Positions 36,201 to 49,200 of a stretch of DNA of 64,000 bases are shown piece by piece (positions within the stretch are counted from its first letter, which is position 1; each line of letters begins with the position of its first letter). The notes below the pieces were generated by a model, which was given only the letters and a program-made list of their open reading frames with translations, did no database searches and was not told the DNA's origin. This stretch comes from Nematostella vectensis (lineage: Eukaryota > Cnidaria > Anthozoa > Actiniaria > Edwardsiidae): contig NC_064041.1 in assembly GCF_932526225.1 (NCBI RefSeq), forward strand, positions 15,842,951-15,906,950. Reading direction: 5' to 3'. A program made the position numbers and the translations under genes.

Positions 36201-39200
36201 TTCCGCCGAACTGAAAGCAAAGGGGATTATCTATAAGTTCTAGTCTAATCTGAAAGTCAAAGTCAAGAAGAAAGAAAACACCGACGAGCGATAACATGGC
36301 TGAAATACCGCGTTTGATCCCAACTTCAGCTTGTATAATATACTTAATAGTTATAGAAATGTCTAGAAACAACATTAGACAAGTACAGTAATATATCCCT
36401 CTTTATTTTCTCACTATCAGAAAAGCTCAGATACTTCAGCTTGCTGGCTTTGATCATCACAAAAATGCATTCCCTCGTTACAAGGATAGTTTTATGAAAT
36501 TTTCTTTTCTATTTTCTTGGATTCCTTCTTAATTCACCGGAATATTCACAAAAATCAATATCATATCTAATGTCTAACTTACAGATTATGTTTGACCATT
36601 AGGAAGATACTGAATGTTGAAAAACCACGAAGAAGCAGCAAGTTAGAGCGGAAGCAGTGTTTGAAGCACGAGTTTTTTCGTTCTTGATTTTGAATATGAA
36701 GTCTCTTTTTTAAACGAAATCTTGCAATACTCGAAGTACTACATCCCCTTAATATACTGCAACTGCCCGTATCCTTGATGCTAGAATTATATTTTCGATG
36801 GTATTTTTGCAAATAGAGTGTTTTTTTTTCGGTTTCAAGTCACAAAACAGCGGCAAACAACAAGATGTAAATGCCAAAGCGCGGGGGTAGGGTGATTAAA
36901 AATGCTCACGCGCAGTGGTGGGGTGGTGGTTACTAAAAATAGCCAGATTAGGAATCGACATGGCGCGCGGGTAATACCAAAGTGTCCCTCTCTTATCTTA
37001 TACTCTCTTGTCGATACGTATTAAACTCACCAATCGACTTTCGTGCTGAATGGGTCGATACGTATTGTACTCACCAATCGACTTTCGTGCTGAATGGGTC
37101 GATACGTATTAAACTCACCAATCGACTTAGGTGCTGAGTGGGTCGATATGTATTAAACTCACCAATCGACTTTCGTGCTGAATGGGTCGATACGTATCAA
37201 ACTCACCAATCGACTTTCGTGTTGTTCGGTTGTTTGCAGGGCTGTTGTTCTTTTCGTTCGCCTCAGGAACCCCGGCAGACGTGTTAGGGCGGGGTTTGCT
37301 TTCTACCGAGGACTAGGGACAAGAAATACCTCAATTTATTACCATTGCAAACACCACCACCAATACTCGGCGTCATCATCGATACCTTAATTAATTCCAT
37401 CACCTTCATCATAACAATCAAAATAATCATCTACATTATCAATACTAAAATGTGCAACTCAACCACAGCACTACTATCGCCACCATCATCATTATAATGG
37501 AAACAACCAAAATCACTATATCGTCATCACCATCACCATCACCATCACCATCACCATCATCATCATCATCGTCATCGTCATCGTCATCATCATCATCATC
37601 ATCATAACCACCATCATTAACACGCTTCATTACAAATTCAATTAAGCATCGCATTATCGCTGATAAGTCATCACTTTTCGCACCTCCGTCTACATGACCA
37701 CGACTTCTTTGCTTAATTTTTTTATCCCTTACACATTCGATAACCCACCGAAGTCCCTCGTACATGATTACACACGTCTATGTAATCCCTTACATTTGAT
37801 TTTCTGAGGCGTGTTTTAGACTCGGTCTTCGACTCAACGTTCGGGAGCGGTGCTGTTTCTGCTGTGCGCGCTCGCTTGATTTCTTAAAAAAAAAAAGACA
37901 ACGTTATTAAAGCCATCAAAGTCATGCGTTGAGATCGTAGAATGGCATATTACACAGTATGTTTTAAAGGATAATTTATAGAACGGATAGTAGAGCGAGG
38001 TGAACAAATCAAGTAACTAAGGCATGAAACGCGATCTCTATAACACCATAACGGCACTAGGGAAGACCACTTTAAGGGTGTCGGGGATTAAGAGTTTATT
38101 AGTTTTACGTGACGCGAGAAGGAAATTACGTTAGGTGTTATTGTCCTATCTTATCAGGAAATTAAGTAGTGATTTAATCTTGTGAACGTGAATAGCACGA
38201 TGAATCGTAGTAAGAAAGGAATGTAAACTATTTAGTAAATATCCGTTTGTGGGTAGATGAAAGAAAGCGCTGTATTATCCATTGATTGTAAGGGCGTAAA
38301 ATTAGGGTATAAATAGGGAGAACATTGTATAGTTTAGTTATTGATCGTATTGATCGTATTGATCGTATTGGATTGGATTGATTGAATTGATTGTAAAACG
38401 TTGATCGTTGAGAGTTGTATTGCTTGTACGTAGCATGAAGTGCTAGTAAACGCAAACGCAAACGCAAAAAGGTATCGAAGGAAATTGATTGCACGGGGAA
38501 ACGAATTTCCACGACAAAGGGGGTTAAGAGGGGAGCGTAAGAGAAGGGGGGGGGGGGGACCGCACAGAAAAACGTAAAAAAAAAACGCAAAACCGTCAAC
38601 CCCGCAGTCTAGAGAAACCGCAATACGGCGGAATAAAAAACGAAATACCGAAAAACCGGGCCAGATTTAAAGCAAAACCGCATCACCACAAACTCTTACG
38701 GCCCTCTCTGATACATTGACATTAATATTTTGCTACGGTCAAGAACCAGTAATGTACCTGGTTGTTCTGACTCTATAATGAACAATTGCAGTGTGTCATG
38801 AGTTTTTCACCTTTTTCGCTGGGCTTGAGTTCTGGAATAGTTTCGAATGGGTAAAGCGGCTTTCTGATCGGTACTGTAATAGAGAAAACCATTATGAATG
38901 ACATGTGACCGGTGATCACGTGACAAGCAACACGCACACACACATATATATATATAGCATTTTCCCATGATGCATCATAAGCGAGAAACAGATTCAGCAC
39001 CACCAGCTTTCCCAAAGGCAAACTGTCGAGCTTATTTATAACTTATGTTTCAGTTTGTCTTTAGCTTTAATATACGTTTTCCGGATTCAGAATATGTTTA
39101 GTTTAGACATCTCCTATACACAACACATCTTCAGTTCAGTTCTCTTATTTTTTCATATAAAAAGTTTAGAGCACTTGCTTTATCACTTAAAGTATTCAGA

Positions 39201-42200
39201 GATTTATTTTTAATTGACTTGATGTTGTTTATTATATTAATTACTATTTGATTTTCATAACGATGGGTTAGATATAGTGACAAATGTATGGGGTTAGTTT
39301 TTATTGATTACGACTCGAGCCCCAAGCGTCAGTGGGTTAGAAGTGTAGAAAGTAGGGGTAGGCTTTTACTTTTTAGTTTATTCGCCGATCGTTTAGTTGT
39401 CGTCTGTTTAATGATCTTTGCGCTACAATCTGCGATAAAACAAAAACGGTTTATCAAACAACGAGGGATGAGTGCTAGTGCAGAAAAAGGCAAGGATTTC
39501 ACATATTTCAGTTAAATATTATTTAACGCTTGGGATAGGTATGGTGGTTCAGACCAAAGTTTAACAAGCGATAGAAATGCACTTTCGTTGACGTCTAATT
39601 CTAGCCGGTGACCTTTAGCCTCGATCTGGCGCTAACTCTCTAAAAGTCTCACGCGTTTGCAGTTATTGGTTAGTGAGTGCAGGTGACGGTGCAAATTGTA
39701 ATTTCATGACTACGTCGGCGAAATTCCACAGGCAACCCAAGTAGAATAAGGTGGACAACACAGGCTACCCGAAAGAAGTCTGTGTGATTCCACAGGCTAC
39801 CCGTCGTGCGTGCTGGTGCAGGTGCGTGAATATGAACCTTTTGTCTTACGGTAAATCTCCCGCGCTGTTCGCTTTCTGGCGGGAAGGCTCTCGCACCGCC
39901 CCTCACTCGTCCAAGCACTGACCTACAAGCACAGACGTCACGTCAAGGTGGCGTGACTCGGTACGACATTGCGTGACACTTGGAGACATCAGTCAGGAAT
40001 TCGGGAACATATTGTATTTGACTTTGTGTGAGATGTGATTACGTTACAAGGGTTGCGTGACGCATGCAATACTTAAAGGATGTCAAATATTGCGTGAAAC
40101 ATTTATTGTCTATGATTGTGTGACACAAGTTGCGTGACCAAAATTGGATTAGAGGTGACGTGACGAATGACGTTTATTTTTATGTCACCAGTGACACACA
40201 CTGTGACAGAATTAATAAAAAAGATTGCGTGACACTTGTTACGTGACGTGACTGACCGTGATCGTGTACTCCGTGTTGGGCTTGAGGAAGCGTGCGATGC
40301 AGCTCTTGTCGATGCCAGTGTAGATGACCTGTTTGTCGACCTTGACCTCGAAGCTGTTGATCCTTCCTAAAGGCCTCGGCGGGTGGTCCCACGTGACAAG
40401 GATTTCGTGACGCCCCAGTGCTTGCAGGGTGGGCTTGGGAGGTGCGTGCGACGCTACACGAGAACGAGGCAATTCAGATTGATAATAATATTTAAGGACT
40501 CAAATGCAGAGGATAAAATACAAGGACTGATACGCACAGAATGAAATATCTTTATTTAATTTGATGACAATTGTGAGTACTACTATTTAATTTAATAACA
40601 CTTGTGAGTCATATTTAATTTGATAACAGCTGTGTGTCACGCAGGTCGATCAAGATTGGGTGCGTGAATCACCTAAGTCGTCGGTCCTTGTGGTCAGCAG
40701 TGCTGCCTCTCCTCTTCCCTTGCTTGTCAGCGCGTAGATCTATGAAGAAGTAACAGAGGTTAAAAAAGTGAAATATAAAAAAGGAAGAAAAAGATGATGG
40801 CGATGGAGGTACTAGAGTTTGGTGGGTGCATAGGGAGAAGGAAGGAGAGGAAATGGAAGAGAAGGCGGTGGACTGGGTTCAAGGGTTTGATGGGGGCAGA
40901 GGGGGAGGGAGAAGAGGGAGGGGAGGAGTGAAGAATATTGAAGAGGGCGGTTTATGATGGATGAAGCCTCTCGTGTCGTACCTCAAATGTATACTCAGTA
41001 TCGGTAGGGAGCCCCGACAGAATGAGATAATTCTCCGAGATGTCCAGATACGTGGTACGACCTAGGGAGAATTCGAACACTGAACAGACAATACGACAGG
41101 TTAGTGACTATGGCAACGGAACTAGAGTGGTACGGCCTTGGACACATCCCTGACATCTATTGACTTCTCCGCTTGGGTTATCAGTGCAGGGAAGGCAACA
41201 CTCCGCACAGATTTTGGCGGCACGGCATCCGACGGTTTTCTCGGTGCTTTACAGATTTGCAAGACTTGTCTTGCACATAGTACCAGTAATGAACACGAGT
41301 AGGCAATGGTATATCTGGTGTGATATACACTATACATGGCGTCTTTCGCACGGTATTTTGCCTCAAGCACAAAAATTAACACTTCACACTCATAGGGTGT
41401 AACGCTCAGTGGATGGGGTGTAACGCTTAGTGCATGGGGTGTAACGCTCAGTGCATGGGGTGTAACGCTTAGCGGATGGGATGTAACGCTTAGTGCATGG
41501 GGTGTAACGCTCATAGCATGGGGTGTAACGCTTAGTGGATGGGGTGTAACGCTCAATGCATGGGGTGTAACGCTCATAGCATGGGGTGTAACGCTTAGTG
41601 GATGGGGTGTAACGCTCAGTGCATGGGGTGTAACGCTCAGTGGATGGGGTGTAACGCTCAGTGTATGGGGTGTAACGCTCAGTACATGGGGTGTAACGCT
41701 TAGCGAATGGGATGTAACGCTTAGTGCATGGGGTGTAACGCTCAGTGCATGGGGTGTAACGCTCAGTACATGGGGTGTAACGCTTAGTGCATGGGGTGTA
41801 ACGCTCATAGCATGGGGTGTAACGCTCAGTGCATGGTGTGTAACGCTCAGTGGATGGGGTGTAACGCTTAGTGCATGGGGTGTAACGCTCAGTGGATGGG
41901 GTGTAACGCTCAGTACATGGGTTGTAACGCTCAGTGGATGGGGTGTAACGTTCATTGCATAGGGTTTAACGCTCAGCGGATAGGGTGTAACGCTCAGGTC
42001 ATTGCATGGGGTGTAACGCTCAGTGCATGGGGTGTAACGCTCAGTACATGGGGTGTAACGCTCAGTGCATGGGGAGTAACGCTCAGTGCATGGGGTGTAA
42101 CGCTCAGTGGATGGGGTGTAACGCTCAGTGGATGGGGTGTAACGCTCAGTGCATGGGGTGTAACGCTCAGTACATGGGATGTAACGCTCAGTGCATGGGG

Positions 42201-45200
42201 TGTAACGCTCAGTGCATGGGGACTAACGCTCAGAGGATGGGGTGTAACGCTAAGAGGATGGGGTGTAACGTTAAGGTCATTGCATGGGATGTAACGCTCA
42301 GTGCATGGGGTGTAACGCTCATTACACCTACCTCTTGTGACGACTTGGTAAGCCTTTAGCACGCCGTTGGCCGTTTCCGGAGGATCCCACATGATCTTGA
42401 TTTGATTCGTTGTCTTAGCTGCTACCCGCGGGAATTGAGGGGCACTTGGAACTAAACACATCGTTATCAAAATATTGGTCCCTTTGGCCACGAGGAGTTT
42501 CTCTGTTTCGCTCTCTGTTTACCTGACGTGGGCGTAGAAGCGCTCACGGTCTCAAGTTTTATCTGACTCAGGCGTGGTAGCTTTCGCAGTCTTACATTTT
42601 ATCTGACTCAGGCGTGGTAGCTTTCGCAGTCTTACATTTTATCTGACTCAGGCGTGGTAGCTTTCGCAGTCTTACATTTTATCTGACTCAGGCGTGGTAG
42701 CTTTCGCAGTCTTACATTTTATCTGACTCGGGGCGTGGTAGCGCTCACTGTTTACCTGACTCGGGGCGTGGTAGCGCTCACTGTTTACCTGACTCGGGGC
42801 GTGGTAGCGCTCACTGTTTACCTGACTCGGGGCGTGGTAGCGCTCACTGTTTACCTGATTCGGGCGTTGTAGCGCTCACTGTTTACCTGACTCGGGGCGT
42901 GGTAGCGCTCACTGTTTACCTGACTCGGGGCGTGGTAGCGCTCACTGTTTACCTGACTCGGGGCGTGGTAGCGCTCACTGTTTACCTGACTCGGGGCGTT
43001 GTAGCGCTCACTGTTTACCTGACTCGGGGCGTTGTAGCGCTCACTGTTTACCTGATTCGGGGCGTTGTAGCGCTCACTGTTTACCTGACTCGGGGCGTGG
43101 TAGCGCTCACTGTTTACCTGATTCGGGCGTGGTAGCGCTCACTGTTTACCTGATTCGGGCGTGGTAGCGCTCACTGTTTACCTGATTCGGGCGTGGTAGC
43201 GCTCACTGTTTACCTGATTCGGGCGTGGTAGCGCTCACTATTAACCTGATTCGGGCGTGGTAGCGCTCACTGTTTACCTGATTCGGGCGTGGTAGCGCTC
43301 ACTGTTTACCTGATTCGGGCGTGGTAGCGCTCACTGTTTACCTGATTCGGGCGTGGTGGCGCTCACATTCTTACTAGTGTGTCCCTCATCTCCCTCGGTG
43401 AATGCCCGGACGCAGAATGAATAGGACGTGACGGGCGTCAAACTGCTGGCGATGTAGCTGTTTCTGTGCCCCTCGTAAACCGTTTCGCCATCTGTGAAAG
43501 AGTAATATTTAAGATCAAACATCGTGCACACCTCATGATGTACTCTAAATCAGCGCACCTTGAAACAGCTCGAAGAAGACGTCCAGTCCACTCTTGGGAT
43601 TCATCGCCTCCCAGTCAACAAGGATCGTGTAGGCGCTCTCAACTGCAGGGTGAAGAAATAAACCATTTCATTGATTTCGACTCTGCCAAACGACTAGCTT
43701 GATCTACCCATGCGCGTATTTAGGGGCTCAACTGTTTCATTGATTACGACTCTGCTCACGACTAGCTTGATCACTCATGGACGTATTTAGAATCTTAACT
43801 ATTTCATTGATTATGATTTTGTCCATGACTAGCTTGATCTACCTATGGACGTATTTAGGGGCTCAACCATTTCATTGATTTCGACTCCGCACACGACTAG
43901 CTTGATCTATCCATGGACGAATTTAGGGGCTCAACCATTTCATTGATTTCGACTCTGCCCACGACTATCTTGCATCTACCTATGGTCGTATTTAGGTTGC
44001 GGTGGTTTTAGTATGTGGTATGTGCGAGTGTGCAGGGACCGGGGAGATTAGATGGTTTTTGCATGGGACTCATCTACACGCGTGTGCGAGTGTACGCGTA
44101 CCGTTAAGTTTCGGTGGTTTTTAACATGCGACATATCTACATGCAAGTGAGCGAGTGTACCCGCGAGTACACGCGAGTGTACGCGTACCGTTGAGTTTCG
44201 GGGGTTTTGGTTGCGGCAGTTTCTCGAGTATAGCTAACGTCTCCTCCACTTCCTCTTTAGTGTCTTTTCTGATATTTTTACTGTCGAGAACAGCCTGCAG
44301 GAGAAAACAATGAGAAACATTACCAAGTGAAGGCACCAGTACGAAACCACCCCTACCTTTCTCCCTAATTCTCAAATCGGTGGTATGACAATAGGTTTTA
44401 CACATATGAGAAGAAGGTAATGACGACATGTTCAAAATGTTTTTACAGTTTTAGATGCTCAAACACGTCAAAATTTCGCCTGGCTGCAAAGCCATCTCTA
44501 TGCTCAAGGGCACATCCGTGAGAGAACTACGGATTGCGTGACACACCTGTAACGCGGGCTTGAGTACTACGGATTGGGTGACACACCTGTAACGCGGGCT
44601 TGAGTACTAAGGATTGCGTGACGCACCTGTAACGCGGGCTTGAGTACAACGGATTGCGTGACACACCTGTAACGCGGGCTTGAGTACTACGGATTGCGAG
44701 GCACACCTGTAACTCGGGCTTGAGTACAAAGGATTGCGTGACATACCTGTAACGCGGGCTTGAGTACTACGGATTGCGAGGCACACCTGTAACTCGGGCT
44801 TGAGTACAAAGGATTGCGTGACATACCTTCAACGCGGCCTTGAGTACTAAGGATTGCGTGACGCACCTGTAACGCGGGCTTGAGTACTAAGGATTGCGTG
44901 ACGCACCTGTAACGCGGGCTTGAGTACTAAGGATTGCGTGACGCACCTGTAACGCGGGCTTGAGTACTACGGATTGCGAGGCACACCTGTAACTCGGGCT
45001 TGAGTACAAAGGATTGCGTGACATACCTTCAACGCGGCCTTGAGTACTAAGGATTGCGTGACGCACCTGTAACGCGGGCTTGAGTACTAAGGATTGCGTG
45101 ACGCACCTGTAACGCGGGCTTGAGTACTAAGGATTGCGTGACGCACCTGTAACGCGGGCTTGAGTACTAAGGATTGCGTGACGCACCTGTAACGCGGGCT

Positions 45201-46223
45201 TGAGTACTTCTTGAGTCCGCAGATAGAGACACCCGCTCTTTTGGCTAGCCAGCGTGTGGAGCATCCTGCAACATAACGATCACGGTAATACAAAACAATC
45301 ACGCGGGTATTACAAAACAATCACGTGGGTATTACAAAACAATCACGAGGGTATTACAAAACAATCACGTGGGTATTACAAAACGATCATGTGGGTATTA
45401 AAAAACAATCACGTGGGTATTACAAAACAATCACGTGGGTATTACAAAACGGTCACGAGGGTATTACAAAACGATCACGTGCGTATTACAAAACGATCGT
45501 GTGGGTATTAAAAAAATCACGTGGGTATTATGGGAAAGTTCTGGTGAGGGAAGAGGGGGGGGACACAAGAAGAAAAATGACAATGTACAATGTCGTTCGC
45601 ATAGCCAGTATATCTAAAAAAGAAAGCTGAACGTGAGGGTATTGGACATCAAAACCAGAATCAAAGTATTGCCGATGTGACACCTAACAACAAATATGAA
45701 GGGGGGAAAGAGAAAAAAGGTCGTGGAGCGTGGCTCGAACTCTTCCCCCTTGGGGCCAAATGAATAAAAAATAAGACCATACATCCAGACGTCCGCTGAA
45801 TCACCGTATGGCAGCTAAAGCTTTACGGCTAAGCTGGAGATTTCGGCCCCAACACCGCTATCTAGCGAACTGTGTAACACACAGGTACCGAGACACCCGC
45901 GCATTAATAGGGAGGCAATAACCAGGTTCCTAGCCCTTAAGACCTAAGTCTTATACGGTTACGCCACACACAGCTCGCTGTGACGTAGGTGAAAAATCTA
46001 GAGGTATATTCGGGCGCCTGGTGTCTCTTGGGACTGGAAACCTTAATAAAAGTCGCATTAAGTATGCACACGTGCGTATTCTAATCTGCAAAAGAAAACA
46101 GAGTTTATAATAAAAGTTCCAGGGAAGAGAATGCCGCCTAAAAGAATGCCACCTGAAGAAACGATAGACGAAAAGTTACAATAGAACTCGAGTGTATTGT
46201 TTCTTTTTATAAAAAGCATCGCT

Positions 46224-46284
<61 letters not shown>

Positions 46285-49200
46285 GGAAGGGCAGGACCTC
46301 AGCAACAAACATAAGAAAAAAAAGGAAAAGACTAGAGCAGCAGTTGGCAAACCACAAGTGACCGGGTGAACGATGATGTCTACTTACATGGCCGAAAACC
46401 ACACAATCTCCTCGTCCGGAGAGGCCAAGATACCGGACAGAATGAGGACGATTTCATCAATGTCGGGGTGTGCGAGGAGGCGCGTGTGGCCTTGTGGGAA
46501 GGACGCGATGCAGCTAAGCGCAAAGCACGCATTCTTGCTACATCCGATATCATCCGAGCTCAGCATCTTGATTAGGCTTGTTAGCTACAGGACAAAAGAT
46601 GATAATAGCAATGATAATGATAGCAATGATAATGAAGTTGATAATGTTGATAGTGATTTCTATGGTTATTGGTATGGTAATGGTGATGTCGATGGTGGTG
46701 ATGTCGATGGTGATGATGATGATGATGATGATGATGATAATGATGGTGATGGCATCACTTTGACCTCATTAGTATTGTTAATACAAAATATCTCACCAAT
46801 CTTCGTGACTCGGGCATGGCTAAAATTCTTGCGCATCCCGCCTCCAGGTCGCAGAGTCTACCTATCGCGAATGCCGCGTTCATTCCTCGACCTACCGCGA
46901 AAACACACAACAGGATCAGATAAAATAACAACAGCGGTTCTAGTGCGACCTACATCGACCATACCACAGAATATAGAGAAAAACTAAACGCGGTCATGGT
47001 GCGACCTACCGCGACTATACGACAGTAGCGTCGGATAGAAAAACAACCGCGGTTATAGTTACATCTGCATGTTATTTTTATGGTAACTGTTTCACTACTC
47101 ACCCGTGTCATCTGTGCCGAGGGCTTTGATCAGTTGTACCAGAGTGCGAGACGAGCAGCGTTGATTTAAGATGCGTGCGCAGCCCTCCTCAGCTATGGTG
47201 AATCTGACGGGAGGACACATGAGCAACTAGTTAGCTGGACGACACAGTCTGATAAACATCATCCAAAGTCGAAGATTTGATATAAAGAACATTCAACAAC
47301 AAAGGCGGTTGTATATTCAACAACGACGACATAACAATATCAAGCGGGCAGTAGCTAGTACGAGGGAGTAGTGTTTTAGGTATAGCATGCCTGACAAGGA
47401 CGAGCACGGGTATATCTAGAATTATACTAGTAGCTAGTATAAGACGGAGTTGTGCTTTGAGGTATGGCATACCTAGCAAGGACGAGCACGGGTATATTTA
47501 GAATTATACTAGTAGCTAGTATAAGACGGAGTTGTGCTTTGAGGTATGGCATACCTAGCAAGGACGAGCACGGGTATATTTAGAATTATACTAGTAGCTA
47601 GTATAAGACGGAGTTGTGCTTTGAGGTATGGCATACCTAGCAAGGACGAGCACGGGTATATTTAGAATTATACTAGTAGCTAGTATAAGACGGAGTTGTG
47701 CTTTGAGGTATGGCATACCTAGCAAGGACGAGCACGGGTATATCTAGAATTATACTAGTAGCTAGTATAAGACGGAGTTGTGCTTTGAGGTATGGCATAC
47801 CTAGCAAGGACGAGCACGGGTATATCTAGAATTATACTAGTAGCTAGTATAAGACGGAGTTGTGCTTTGAGGTATGGCATACCTAGCAAGGACGAGCACG
47901 GGTATATCTAGAATTATACTAGTAGCTAGTATAAGACGGAGTTGTGCTTTGATGTATGGCATACCTAGCAAGGACGAGCACGGGTATATCTAGAATTATA
48001 CTAGTAGCTAGTATAAGACGGAAATGTGCTTTGAGGTATGGCATACCTAGCAAGGACGAGCACGGGTATATCTAGAATTATACTAGTAGCTAGTATAAGA
48101 CGGAGTTGTGCTTTGAGGTATGGCATACCTAGCAAGGACGAGCACGGGTATATCTAGAATTATACTAGTAGCTAGTATAAGACGGAGTTGTGCTTTGTGG
48201 TATGGCATACCTAGCAAGGACGAGCACGGGTATATCTAGAATTATACTAGTAGCTAGTATAAGACGGAGTTGTGCTTTGTGGTATGGCGTACCTAGCAAG
48301 GACGAGCACGGGTATATCTAGAATTATACTAGTAGCTAGTATAAGACGGAGTTGTGCTTTGAGGTATGGCGTACCTAGCAAGGACGAGCACGGGTATATC
48401 TAGAATTATACTAGTAGCTAGTATAAGACGGAGTTGTGCTTTGATGTATGGCATACCTAGCAAGGACGAGCACGGGTATATCTAGAATTATACTAGTAGC
48501 TAGTATAAGACGGAGTTGTGCTTTGAGGTATGGCGTACCTAGCAAGGACGAGCACGGGTATATCTAGAATTATACTAGTAGCTAGTATAAGACGGAGTTG
48601 TGCTTTGAGGTATGGCATACCTAGCAAGGACGAGCACGGGTATATCTAGAATTATACTAGTAGCTAGTATAAGACGGAAATGTGCTTTGAGGTATGGCAT
48701 ACCTAGCAAGGACGAGCACGGGTATATCTAGAATTATACTAGTAGCTAGTATAAGACGGAGTTGTGCTTTGAGGTATGGCATACCTAGCAAGGACGAGCA
48801 CGGGTATATTTAGAATTGTACTAGTAGCTAGTATAAGACGGAGTTGTGCTTTGAGGTATGGCATACCTAGCAAGGACGAGCGCGGGTATATCTAGAATTA
48901 TACTAGTAGCTAGTATAAGACGGAGTTGTGCTTTGAGGTATGGCATACCTAGCAAGGACGAGCACGGGTATATCTAGAATTATACTAGTAGCTAGTATAA
49001 GACGGAGTTGTGCTTTGAGGTATGGCATACCTAGCAAGGACGAGCACGGGTATATTTAGAATTATACTAGTAGCTAGTATAAGACGGAGTTGTGCTTTGA
49101 GGTATGGCATACCTAGCAAGGACGAGCACGGGTATATCTAGAATTATACTAGTAGCTAGTATAAGACGGAGTTGTGCTTTGATGTATGGCATACCTAGCA

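Noticed and set aside
37445-37765. Acidic poly-Asp protein on the minus strand
   Set aside because: It comes from an ATC microsatellite in an intron between phase-matched exons.
41122-41955. Minus-strand frame of 277 codons (SVTPHALSVTPHPL repeats plus a PRKPSD segment) as a possible exon
   Set aside because: The FN3 domain is continuous from exon 42332-42451 to 40982-41061 in matching phase, which leaves this stretch as intron.
45087-45320. Minus-strand frame CSTRWLAKRAGVSICGLKKY as an exon reading
   Set aside because: Another frame of the same exon (MLHTLASQKSGCLYLRTQEV) joins both neighbours in phase and continues the armadillo region.
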